Part shown: piece after piece, positions 10,256-20,875 of the stretch
How positions within the stretch are numbered: the first letter of the stretch is position 1
Layout of the letters: each line of letters opens with the position of its first letter
From: Prosapia bicincta
Taxonomy: Eukaryota > Arthropoda > Insecta > Hemiptera > Cercopidae
Assembly: GCA_036971475.1 (NCBI GenBank)
Contig: JBAIZL010000010.1
Location: 11,537,526 to 11,601,525, forward strand
Direction of reading: 5' to 3'
DNA length: 64,000 nucleotides
Made by a program: the position numbers and the translations under genes
Notes under the pieces: model-generated
What the model saw: the letters and a program-made list of their open reading frames with translations, nothing else
Databases searched by the model: none
What the model was told of the DNA's origin: nothing

Positions 10256-13082
10256 ATAGTATAGTAATATAACGGGGGACTCTGACGTAGTACAGCTGTG
10301 TAGTAGTGTAATATAACGGGGGACTCTGACGTAGTACAGCTGTGTAGTAATGTAATATAACAGGGGACTCTGGCGTAGTACAGCTGTGTAGTGATGTAAT
10401 ATAACGGGGGACTCTGACGTAGTACAGCTGTGTAGTAATGTAATATAACGAGGGACTCTGACGTAGTACAGCTGTGAAGTAATGTAATATAACGGGGGAC
10501 TCCGGCGTAGTACAGCTGTGTAGTATTGTAATATAACGGGGGACTGACGTAGTACAGCTGTGTAGTAATGTAATATAACGGGGGACTCTGGCGTAGTACA
10601 GCTGTGTAATATTGTAATATAACGGGTGACTCTGGCGTAGTACAGCTGTGTAGTAATGTAATATAACGGGGTACTCTGACGTAGTACAGCTGTGTAGTAA
10701 TGTAATATAACGGAGGACTCTGACGTAGTACAGCTGTGTAGTAATGTAATATAACGGGGGACTCTGGCGTAGTACACCTGTGTAGTAATGGTATATAACG
10801 GGGGACTCTGTCGTAGTTCACCTATGTAGTAATGTAATATAACGGGGGGCTCTGACGTAGTACAGCTGTGTAGTAGTGTAATATAATGGGGGACTCTGAC
10901 GTAGTACAGCTGTGTAGTGATGTGATATAACGGTGGACTCTGTTGTAGTACAGCTGTGTAGTAATGTAATATAACGGGGGACTCTGACGTAGTACAGCTG
11001 TGTAGTAATGTAATATAACGGTGGACTCTGTTGTAGTACAGCTGTGTAGTAATGTAATATAATGGGGGACTCTGACGTAGTACACCTGTGTAGTAATGTA
11101 ATATAACGGGGGAGTCTGACGTAGTACAGCTGTGTAGTGATGTAATATAACGGTGGACTCTGTTGTAGTACAGCTGTGTAGTAATGTAATATAACGGGGG
11201 AGTCTGACGTAGTACAGCTGTGTAGTGATGTGATATAACGGTGGACTCTGTTGTAGTACAGCTGTGTAGTAATGTAATATAACGGGGGAGTCTGACGTAG
11301 TACAGCTGTGTAGTGACGTGATATAACGGTGGACTCTGTTGTAGTACAGCTGTGTAGTAATGTAATATAACGGGGGACTCTGACGTAGTACAGCTGTGTA
11401 GTAATGTAATATAACGGGGGACACTGACGTAGTACAGCTGTGTAGTAATGTAATATATAATGGGGGACTCTGACGTAGTACAGCTGTGTAGTAATGTAAT
11501 ATAACGGGGGACTCTGACGTAGTACAGCTGTGTAGTAATGTAATATAACGGGGGACTCTGACGTAGTACAGCTGTGTAGTAATGTAATATAACGGGGGAC
11601 TCTGACGTAGTACAGCTGTGTAGTAATGTAATATAACGGGGGACACTGACGTAGTACAGCTGTGTAGTAATGTAATATAACGGGGGACTCTGACGTAGTA
11701 CAGCTGTGTAGTAATGTAATATAACGGGGGACACTGACGTAGTACAGCTGTGTAGTAATGTAATAAAACGGGGGACACTGACGTAGTACAGCTGTGTAGT
11801 AATGTAATATAACGGGGGACTCTGACGTAGTACAGCTGTGTAGTAATGTAATATAACGGGGGACTCTGACGTAGTACAGCTGTGTAGTAATGTAATATAA
11901 CGGGGGACTCTGACGTAGTACAGCTGTGTACTAATGTAATATAACGGGGGACTCTGACGTAGTACAGCTGTGTAGTAATGTAATATAACCGGGGACTCTG
12001 ACGTAGTACAGCTGTGTAGTAATGTAATATAACGGGGGACACTGACGTAGTACAGCTGTGTAGTAATGTAATATAACGGGGGACTCTGACGTAGTACAGC
12101 TGTGTAGTAATGTAATATAACGGGGGACTCTGACGTAGTACAGCTGTGTAGTAATGTAATATAACGGGGGACTCTGACGTAGTACAGCTGTGTACTAATG
12201 TAATATAACGGGGGACTCTGACGTAGTACAGCTGTGTAGTAATGTAATATAACCGGGGACTCTGACGTAGTACAGCTGTGTAGTAATGTAATATAACGGG
12301 GGACTCTGACCTAGTACAGCTGTGTAGTAATGTAATATAACGGGGGACTCTGACGTAGTACAGCTGTGTAGTAATGTAATATAACGGGGGACACTGACGT
12401 AGTACAGCTGTGTAGTAATGTAATATAACGGGGGGCTCTGACGTAGTACAGCTGTGTAGTAATGTAATATAACGTGGGACTCTGACGTAGTACAGCTGTG
12501 TAGTAATGTAATATAACGAGGGACTCTGACGTAGTACAGCTGTGTAGTAATGTAATATAACGGGGGACTCTGACGTAGTACAGCTGTGTAGTAACGGGGG
12601 ACTCTGACGTAGTACAGCTGTGTAGTGATGTAATATAAGGGGGACTCTGACGTAGTACAGCTGTGTAGTGATGTAATATAACGGGGGACTCTGACGTAGT
12701 ACAGCTGTGTAGTGATGTAATATAACGGGGGACTCTGACGTAGTGCAGCTGTGTAGTGATGTAATATAACGGGGGACTCTGACGTAGTACAGCTGTGTAG
12801 TAATGTAATATAACGGGGGACTCTGACGTAGTACAGCTGTGTAGTAACGGGGGACTCTGACGTAGTACAGCTGTGTAGTGATGTAATATAACGGGGGACT
12901 CTGACGTAGTACAGCTGTGTAGTGATGTAATATAACGGGGGACTCTGACGTAGTACAGCTGTGTAGTGATGTAATATAACGGGGGACTCTGACGTAGTGC
13001 AGCTGTGTAGTGATGTAATATAACGGGGGACTCTGACGTAGTACAGCTGTGTAGTAATGTAATATAACAGGGAACTCTGACG
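10256..13082 (-). repeat. 44-bp satellite, right arm, inverted, about 64 units
   Basis: The + strand reads GTAGTAATGTAATATAACGG then GGGACTCTGACGTAGTACAGCTGT, the reverse complement of the left arm. Only the 44-bp form is present. Variants shared with the inner left arm include GTATTGTAATATAAC (revcomp of ACAATATTAC), GGGGTACTCTG, GGACACTGACG and CGGTGGACTCTGTTG. Higher-order structure is visible: the rare TGTACTAATG and AACCGGGGAC variants recur 264 bp apart (six units), and two shortened units (GTAGTAACGGGGG, 12588 and 12841) recur about 253 bp apart. The long minus-strand open frames here are repeat artefacts. Confidence 0.95.
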
Positions 13083-13171
13083 AATCTTGCAAAACTTACA
13101 AAGCTATATTAGGTCAAATGGAAATTTTGCAAAAGGAAACCTTTAATCCAAGATTTAAAGACATTATAAAT
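13079..13171 (+). other. exon-like open stretch with GTAAGT donor
   Basis: Immediately after the last satellite unit, one frame reads through about 31 codons, including KAILGQMEILQKETFNPRF, and meets a perfect GTAAGT at 13172. An AACAG lies at 13066-13070 in the last satellite unit. It could be a remnant of a host exon cut by the array, a piece of the neighbouring transposon, or chance. I do not recognise the peptide as a specific family. Confidence 0.15.
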
Positions 13172-13316
13172 GTAAGTACTAAATGTTTTTTTTTTACAAT
13201 AAAACAGATTTAAAGCGGACAACAAACCAGGTGCCGAAACAAGTTTACTAGACTCGTTTAACAACCGTCGAAATTATCCTTCGCTACAAAACTTTCATTC
13301 CGGTGCCTAAACTAAC

Positions 13317-13415
13317 ATGGATCCAAGACATAAAGTTATAGATCCAACGAGGGCATTACAACTGTATCAGGATGTTGCGAGATCCTTAGAAACAAAACCT
13401 AATGAAGACAAATAA
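13317..13415 (+). pseudogene. hAT transposase fragment, central part
   Basis: A 32-codon open piece starting MDPRHKVIDPTRALQLYQ. The DPRHK motif is the recognisable part and sits about where hAT transposases carry their LDPR(F/H)K motif, well upstream of the C-terminal dimerisation region. The sequence before it in this frame has a stop (TAA at about 13308), and the frame closes at 13413-13415. The start codon is therefore incidental. It is a relic, not an active gene. Confidence 0.4.
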
Positions 13416-13899
13416 ATCATAAGGAGATCTTAAAAAAGACAACGCTAACGTCAGGGAGATCAAATATTCTGTTGGCCCAAATTCTAAGCCACTGTTGGTT
13501 TTGCGAGCAATAATAAAGAGCTGGCGAAGCAATCCATCTTCCTCTATGGCGGCACTGGAGACGTCATTCTGAGGAACACCTGTTTTGTCGAATGTTTAGT
13601 CAGCTGATTGTAGCAGAGGCAACGCATTGTCGAACATGGCGTCTGCATAATGTATTCTACCACGTGATTGATTTTGGTTTAAGTCACAACTATGGTGACG
13701 TATTACAAGGAGCTATGCTTAGTGACATGAGATCCGAAATATCGATATTGCAGACGGATTGCGGCCGATATTTTGTCATATCGGAAACACTTGAATATAA
13801 AGAAACTAAAAATTAGTTTTTGCTATATCTTACGACAAAACTGCTTAAAAATCAGGGGACACAGAGCGATTTAATTTCCGAATTTTTGAACGATATTTC

Positions 13900-14060
13900 A
13901 CTGTCAAACTCGTCCCTGCATTAAATTGGCTCGAAAATATGTAAGTTGTTGGAACATCCATTCCAGCAGAGAAACCAGGCGAGGTTTTATCGGTAGAAAG
14001 GAGCAGAACATAACCCAACCATGCAAATATGCTAATATCGTATTCTTGGGCTTACTTGGA
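13900..14060 (+). pseudogene. hAT transposase C-terminal dimerisation region, broken
   Basis: One frame gives RPCIKLARKYVSC (about 13911-13949). A second, shifted frame gives GTSIPAE at 13951-13971, then GEVLSVERSR at 13978-14007, a TAA stop, and PNHANMLI. In intact hAT transposases this region has the order FP-LA(R/K)KYL, TS-P(A/S)ER-FS-AG, RS-L-P and N-M-(L/I)-FL. Here the ER-FS-AG stretch is missing or compressed, consistent with a small deletion. At least one frameshift and one stop make it non-functional. I rate the family call as fairly good and the subfamily unknown. Confidence 0.6.
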
Positions 14061-14360
14061 ATACACTAGAATTTCGGGAAAATAAGACAACAAATATATA
14101 TATTTGTAAATGTAAATTTTAATTTTTAGTAACTCTAAAATGTATTTTTTTTTACACAATTAAAAATAAAAAAATACAAATTTTCTCCATTTGGTTACCT
14201 ATTTTAATTTCACTACTCACATTGCAATTCCGTTTCTAATAAATGGTAATTTTGCTTTATTATTTTGTAACGATATATCGATTGGCTTTAACGATAATAT
14301 CTAAATATCGATATTCACTGGTAGGATAACTGATAATATCGACTATGGATATTTTCTATT

Positions 14361-14377
14361 CATGCCCCCCAACCCTA
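14361..14377 (-). repeat. right terminal inverted repeat of hAT relic
   Basis: The + strand reads CATGCCCCCCAACCCTA, so reading inward from the outer end gives TAGGGTTGGGGGGCATG, a hAT-like terminus. The next 8 bp, CTTAGCAC, would be the target duplication, but the partner copy was not found. Just inside lie several ATATCGAT-like subterminal motifs (14272-14345). Confidence 0.4.
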
Positions 14378-14718
14378 CTTAGCACTCCTAGCGTAAACAT
14401 TTACGAAAGGAATTGAAAACGAGGAAAATATTTAGGAAGAGAACTGGCGCAAAGCTGACGGAATCCTTATTCTTGCTCAGAAACGTGAATCCATTGACTT
14501 GTGTAAATGTATGTGGAAGCTACATGGACCCTAAATAGGCCATTCTACTACAGCTCAGGATTCACACGGTATTAAGGAAGACATGATTTATAACAGTATA
14601 AATGTGCATTATAACTGAAATACAGTGACAACGGCGCGACGGCGACGCCACAATAAAACGTTCAATTCGTAAACACATTTTGTCAATGAAACACAATTGA
14701 ACAACCTATTGACACTAG
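14378..14718. other. unique spacer before composite satellite
   Basis: About 340 bp of moderately AT-rich DNA with no tandem repeat, no long open frame and no RNA gene that I can recognise. It separates the hAT relic from the 138-bp composite array. Confidence 0.65.
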
Positions 14719-17700
14719 TGCTTACGTCAAGCAAGGGAACGTCTATGGTTGGGCACGGTATATGCCAGTTGCTTTAGCGTCACCGTGTGGATGTATATGC
14801 CAGTTGCTTTAGCGTCACCGTGTGGATGTATATGCCAGTTGGTTTAGCGTCACACAGTGACTTCCCCACTCCTTGTCAGTAGTAGGGTCGTTACGAAGGA
14901 GGGGTCCGATGTGTTAGCTAATGTGAGTCTTACGTCAAGCAAGGGAACGTCTCTTGTTGGGCACGGTATATGCCACTTGGTTTAGCGTCACACAGTAGCT
15001 TCTCCACCCCTTGTCAGTAGTAGGGTCGTTACGAAGGAGGGGACCGATGTGTTAGCTAATGTGAGTCTTACGTCAAGCAAGGGAACGTCTCTTGTTGGGC
15101 GCGGTATATGCCACTTGGTTTAGCGTCACACAGTAGCTTCTCCACCCCTTGTCAGTAGTAGGGTCGTTACGAAGGAGGGGACCGATGTGTTAGCTAATGT
15201 GAGTCTTACGTCAAGCAAGGGAACGTCTCTTGTTGGGCACGGTATATTCCAGTTGCTTTAGCGTCACCGTGTGGATGTATATGCCAGTTGATTTAGCGTC
15301 ACACAGTGGCTTCTCCACTCCTTGTCAGTAGTAGGGTCGTTACGAAGGAGGGGACCGATGTGTTAGCTAATGTGAGTCTTACGTCAAGCAAGGGAACGTC
15401 TCTTGTTGGGCACGGTATATTCCAGTTGCTTTAGCGAACCGTGTGGATGTATATGACAGTTGGTTTAGCGTCACACAGTAGCTTCTCCACTCCTTGTCAG
15501 TAGTAGGGTCGTTACGAAGGAGGGGTCCGATGTGTTAGCTAATGTGAGTCTTACGTCAAGCAAGGGAACGTCTCTTGTTGGGCACGGTATATTCCATTTG
15601 CTTTAGCGTAACCGTGTGGATGTATATGACAGTAGGTTTAGTGTCACACAGTGGTTCCTCCACTCCTTGTCAGTAGTAGGGTCGTTACGAAGGAGGGGAT
15701 CCGATGTGTTAGCTAATGTGAGTCTTACGTCAAGCAAAGGAATGTCTCTTGTTGGGCGCGGTATATGTCAGTTGCTTTAGCGTCACCGTGTGGATGTATA
15801 TGCCAGTTGGTTTAGTGTCACACAGTGGTTCCTCCACTCCTTGTCAGTAGTAGGGTCGTTACGAAGGAGGGGACCGATGTGTTAGCTAATGTGAGTCTTA
15901 CGTCAAGCAAGGGAACGTCTCTTGTTGGGCACGGTATATTCCAGTTGCTTTAGCGAACCGTGTGGATGTATATGACAGTTGGTTTAGCGTCACACAGTAG
16001 CTTCTCCACTCCTTGTCAGTAGTAGGGTCGTTACGAAGGAGGGGTCCGATGTGTTAGCTAATGTGAGTCTTACGTCAAGCAAGGGAACGTCTCTTGTTGG
16101 GCACGGTATATTCCATTTGCTTTAGCGTAACCGTGTGGATGTATATGACAGTAGGTTTAGTGTCACACAGTGGTTCATCCACTCCTTGTCAGTAGTAGGG
16201 TCGTTACGAAGGAGGGGATCCGATGTGTTAGCTAATGTGAGTCTTACGTCAAGCAAAGGAATGTCTCTTGTTGGGCGCGGTATATGTCAGTTGCTTTAGC
16301 GTCACCGTGTGGATGTATATGCCAGTTGGTTTAGTGTCACACAGTGGTTCCTCCACTCCTTGTCAGTAGTAGGGTCGTTACGAAGGAGGGGGTCCGATGT
16401 GTTAGCTAATGTGAGTCTTACGTCAAGCAAGGGAACGTCTCTTGTTGGGCGCGGTATATGTCAGTTGCTTTAGCGTCACCGTGTGGATGTATATGCCAGT
16501 TGGTTTAGCGTCACCGTGTGGATGTATATGCCAGTTGGTTTAGTGTCACACAGTGGTTCCTCCACTCCTTGTCAGTAGTAGGGTCGTTACGAAGGAGGGG
16601 GTCCGATGTGTTAGCTAATGTGAGTCTTACGTCAAGCAAGGGAACGTCTCTTGTTGGGCGCGGTATATGTCAGTTGCTTTAGCGTCACCGTGTGGATGTA
16701 TATGCCAGTTGGTTTAGCGTCACCGTGTGGATGTATATGCCAGTTGGTTTAGTGTCACACAGTGGTTCCTCCACTCCTTGTCAGTAGTAGGGTCGTTACG
16801 AAGGAGGGGGTCCGATGTGTTAGCTAATGTGAGTCTTACGTCAAGCAAGGGAACGTCTCTTGTTGGGCGCGGTATATGTCAGTTGCTTTAGCGTCACCGT
16901 GTGGATGTATGTGCCAGTTGGTTTAGTGTCACACAGTGGTTCCTCCACTCCTTGTCAGTAGTAGGGTCGTTACGAAGGAGGGGTCCGATGTGTTAGCTAA
17001 TGTGAGTCTTACGTCAAGCAAGGGAACGTCTCTTGTTGGGCACGGTATATTCCATTTGCTTTAGCGTAACCGTGTGGATGTATATGACAGTAGGTTTAGT
17101 GTCACACAGTGGTTCCTCCACTCCTTGTCAGTAGTAGGGTCGTTACGAAGGAGGGGATCCGATGTGTTAGCTAATGTGAGTCTTACGTCAAGCAAAGGAA
17201 TGTCTCTTGTTGGGCGCGGTATATGTCAGTTGCTTTAGCGTCACCGTGTGGATGTATATGCCAGTTGGTTTAGTGTCACACAGTGGTTCCTCCACTCCTT
17301 GTCAGTAGTAGGGTCGTTACGAAGGAGGGGGTCAGATGTGTTAGCTAATGTGAGTCTTACGTCAAGCAAGGGAACGTCTCTTGTTGGGCGCGGTATATGT
17401 CAGTTGCTTTAGCGTCACCGTGTGGATGTATATGCCAGTTGGTTTAGCGTCACCGTGTGGATGTATATGCCAGTTGGTTTAGTGTCACACAGTGGTTCCT
17501 CCACTCCTTGTCAGTAGTAGGGTCGTTACGAAGGAGGGGGTCCGATGTGTTAGCTAATGTGAGTCTTACGTCAAGCAAGGGAACGTCTCTTGTTGGGCGC
17601 GGTATATGTCAGTTGCTTTAGCGTCACCGTGTGGATGTATATGCCAGTTGGTTTAGCGTCACCGTGTGGATGTATATGCCAGTTGGTTTAGTGTCACACA

Positions 17701-20643
17701 GTGGTTCCTCCACTCCTTGTCAGTAGTAGGGTCGTTACGAAGGAGGGGGTCCGATGTGTTAGCTAATGTGAGTCTTACGTCAAGCAAGGGAACGTCTCTT
17801 GTTGGGCGCGGTATATGTCAGTTGCTTTAGCGTCACCGTGTGGATGTATGTGCCAGTTGGTTTAGTGTCACACAGTGGTTCCTCCACTCCTTGTCAGTAG
17901 TAGGGTCGTTACGAAGGAGGGGGTCCGATGTGTTAGCTAATGTGAGTCTTACGTCAAGCAAGGGAACGTCTCTTGTTGGGCACGGTATATGCCAGTTGCT
18001 TTAGCGTCACCGTGTGGATGTATATGCCAGTTGGTTTAGTGTCACACAGTGGTTCCTCCACTCCTTGTCAGTAGTAGGGTCGTTACGAAGGAGGGGGTCC
18101 GATGTGTTAGCTAATGTGAGTCTTACGTCAAGCAAGGGAACGTCTCTTGTTGGGCACGGTATATGCCACTTGGTTTAGCGTCACACAGTGGTTTCTCCAC
18201 TCCTTGTCAGTAGTAGGGTCGTTACGAAGGAAGGGTCCGATGTGTTAGCTAATGTGAGTCTTACGTCAAGCAAGGGAACGTCTCTTGTTGGGCACGGTAT
18301 ATTCCAGTTGCTTTAGCGTAACCGTGTGGATGTATATGACAGTTGGTTTAGCGTCACACAGTAGCTTCTCCACTCCTTGTCAGTAGTAGGGTCGTTACGA
18401 AGGAGGGGGTCCGATGTGTAAGCTAATGTGAGTCTTACGTCAAGCAAGGGAACGTCTCTTGTTGGGCACGGTATATGCCACTTGGTTTAGCGTCACACAG
18501 TGGTTTCTCCACTCCTTGTCAGTAGTAGGGTCGTTACGAAGGAAGGGTCCGATGTGTTAGTTAATGTGAGTCTTACGTCAAGCAAGGGAACGTCTCTTGT
18601 TGGGCACGGTATATTCCAGTTGCTTTAGCGTAACCGTGTGGATGTATATGACAGTTGGTTTAGCGTCACACAGTAGCTTCTCCACTCCTTGTCAGTAGTA
18701 GGGTCGTTACGAAGGAGGGGGTCCGATGTGTTAGCTAATGTGAGTCTTACGTCAAGCAAGGGAACGTCTCTTGTTGGGCACGGTATATGCCACTTGGTTT
18801 AGCGTCACACAGTGGTTTCTCCACTCCTTGTCAGTAGTAGGGTCGTTACGAAGGAAGGGTCCGATGTGTTAGTTAATGTGAGTCTTACGTCAAGCAAGGG
18901 AACGTCTCTTGTTGGGCACGGTATATTCCAGTTGCTTTAGCGTAACCGTGTGGATGTATATGACAGTTGGTTTAGCGTCACACAGTAGCTTCTCCACTCC
19001 TTGTCAGTAGTAGGGTCGTTACGAAGGAGGGGGTCCGATGTGTTAGCTAATGTGAGTCTTACGTCAAGCAAGGGAACGTCTCTTGTTGGGCACGGTATAT
19101 GCCACTTGGTTTAGCGTCACACAGTGGTTTCTCCACTCCTTGTCAGTAGTAGGGTCGTTACGAAGGAGGGGGTCCGATGTGTTAGCTAATGTGAGTCTTA
19201 CGTCAAGCAAGGGAACGTCTCTTGTTGGGCGCGGTAAATGTCAGTTGGTTTAACGTCACACAGTGGCTCCTCCACTCCTTGTCAGTAATAGGGTCGTTAC
19301 GAAGGAGAGGGTCCGATGTGTTAGCTAATGTGAGACTTACGTCAAGCAAAGGAATGTCTCTTGTTGGGCGCGGTATATGTCAGTTGCTTTAGCGTCACCG
19401 TGTGGATGTATATGCCAGTTGGTTTAGTGTCACACAGTGGTTCCTCCACTCCTTGTCAGTAGTAGGGTCGTTACGAAGGAGGGGGTCCGATGTGTTAGCT
19501 AATGTGAGTCTTACGTCAAGCAAGGGAACGTCTCTTGTTGGGCACGGTATATGCCAGTTGCTTTAGCGTCACCGTGTGGATGTATATGCCAGTTGGTTTA
19601 GCGTCACACAGTGGTTCCTCCACTCCTTGTCAGTAGTAGGGTCGTTACGAATGAGGGGACCGATGTGTTAGCTAATGTGTGTCTTACGTCAAGCAAGGGA
19701 ACGTCTCTTGTTGGGCACGGTATATGCCAGTTGCTTTAGCGTCACCGTGTGGATGTATATGCCAGTTGGTTTAGCGTCACACAGTAGCTTCTCCACTCCT
19801 TGTCAGTAGTAGGGTCGTTACGAAGGAGGGGTCCGATGTGTTAGCTAATTTGAGTCTTACGTCAAGCAAGGGAACGTCTCTTGTTGGGCACGGTATATGC
19901 CAGTTGCTTTAGCGTCACACAGTAGCTTCTCCACTCCTTGTCAGTAGTAGGGTCATTACGAAGGAGGGGACCGATGTGTTAGCTAATGTGAGTCTTACGT
20001 CAAGCAAGGGAACGTCTCTTGTTGGGCACGGTATATGCCAGTTGCTTTAGCGTCACCGTGTGGATGTATATGCCAGTTGGTTTAGCGTCACACAGCAGCT
20101 TCTCCACTCCTTGTCAGTAGTAGGGTCGTTACGAAGGAGGGGTCCGATGTGTTAGCTAATGTGAGTCTTACGTCAAGCAAGGGAACGTCTCTTGTTGGGC
20201 ACGGTATATTCCAGTTGCTTTAGCGTCACCGTGTGGATGTATATGCCAGTTGGTTTAGCGTCACACAGTAGCTTCTCCACTCCTTGTCAGTAGTAGGGTC
20301 GTTACGAAGGAGGGGGTCCGATGTGTTAGCTAATGTGAGTCTTACGTCAAGCAAGGGAACGTCTCTTGTTGGGCACGGTATATGCCACTTGGTTTAGCGT
20401 CACACAGTGGTTTCTCCACTCCTTGTCAGTAGTAGGGTCGTTACGAAGGAGGGGGTCCGATGTGTTAGCTAATGTGAGTCTTACGTCAAGCAAGGGAACG
20501 TCTCTTGTTGGGCACGGTATATGCCACTTGGTTTAGCGTCACACAGTGGTTTCTCCACTCCTTGTCAGTAGTAGGGTCGTTACGAAGGAGGGGGTCCGAT
20601 GTGTTAGCTAATGTGAGTCTTACGTCAAGCAAGGGAACGTCTC
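14719..20643 (+). repeat. composite satellite: 138 bp plus 0-2 copies of a 35-bp module
   Basis: About 35 units, each anchored by CTTACGTCAAGCAAGGGAAC. Distances between successive anchors are 138, about 173 or about 208 bp, that is 138 + n x 35. The extra 35-bp module (GTGTGGATGTATATGCCAGT then TGCTTTAGCGTCACC) is itself tandem inside the unit. The invariant part contains TTGTCAGTAGTAGGGTCGTT and GATGTGTTAGCTAATGTGAG. Higher-order structure is visible: alternating short and long units give a 311-312 bp dimer at about 18122-19057, a three-unit block repeats at 520 bp (15374 onward), and a five-unit block repeats at 939 bp (16071-16836 against 17010-17775). No open frame of note. Confidence 0.95.
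14785..14854 (+). repeat. nested 35-bp module, two tandem copies
   Basis: GTGTGGATGTATATGCCAGT starts at 14785 and again at 14820, exactly 35 bp apart, inside the first composite unit. The same module occurs once or twice in many later units and is absent in others. Thirty-five base pairs is therefore the quantum of length change in this satellite. Slippage or unequal exchange at this short repeat is the likely cause. Confidence 0.9.
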
Positions 20644-20875
20644 GACCTAGACCTCCAAAATTTTATAATTTAATTATTGAATAAATATTTGAAAAAACTG
20701 TATTAACATCGACCACCAAGGTCCACTACAGGACGATGGCACTACAGGGTACCCCACTGCAGTTAGTACAGACTTACATACACGGGGCTACCTTACGCTA
20801 GCCTCGCACCCAATCCTTCCTTTTAATTATTGCATTGGTTGTCCATAAAGCAAAGTAAACTTGTTTAGTGTTTGC
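20644..20875. other. unique spacer between composite and 119-bp satellites
   Basis: About 230 bp with no recognisable gene. The composite array stops inside its anchor (GGGAACGTCT, then CGACCTAG). The stretch ATTTAATTATTGAATAAATATTT at about 20668-20692 resembles 10142-10166 in the loop between the inverted arms with a couple of differences, and may be the same old interspersed repeat. Confidence 0.6.

Larger units (their letters stand above)
3905..13082. repeat. giant imperfect inverted repeat (head-to-head satellite arms)
   Basis: A 6.1-kb arm and a 2.8-kb arm of the same satellite face each other across 264 bp. The arms share several rare unit variants near the loop, so they derive from one array region that was inverted or duplicated in inverted form. 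They are not perfect mirror images. If transcribed through, up to about 2.8 kb could pair as a stem. Confidence 0.85.
13200..14377 (+). mobile_element. decayed hAT-superfamily DNA transposon
   Basis: Fragments typical of hAT transposases occur in order on the + strand: MDPRHK near 13317, resembling the LDPRHK/LDPRFK motif of this superfamily, then LARKYVSC, TSIPAE and GEVLSVERSR followed by NHANML between 13926 and about 14040. These resemble the C-terminal hAT dimerisation region. The right end at 14361-14377 (CATGCCCCCCAACCCTA, revcomp TAGGGTTGG...) looks like a hAT terminal inverted repeat, with CTTAGCAC next to it as possible target duplication. Stops and frameshifts break the frame throughout. 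I found no matching left end, so the element is truncated or its 5' boundary is too diverged to see. Confidence 0.6.

Noticed and set aside
3905..13082. CRISPR array
   Set aside because: The repeats are directly abutting with no unique spacers between them, and the sequence is eukaryotic in character.
3905..13082. Inverted array as a simple fold-back read artefact
   Set aside because: The arms differ in length, in unit forms and in order, and the loop is unique DNA, unlike a read copied back on itself. Misassembly of another kind cannot be excluded from sequence alone.
3890..13092. Repeat proteins of 300-756 residues rich in LYY and TAVLRQSP
   Set aside because: The same residues appear in all three frames in turn because the 44-bp unit shifts frame at each copy. 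There are no start context, introns or unique termini.
13592..13816. 74-codon gene
   Set aside because: The peptide has no family resemblance, lies inside the decayed hAT region, and is most likely a chance frame.
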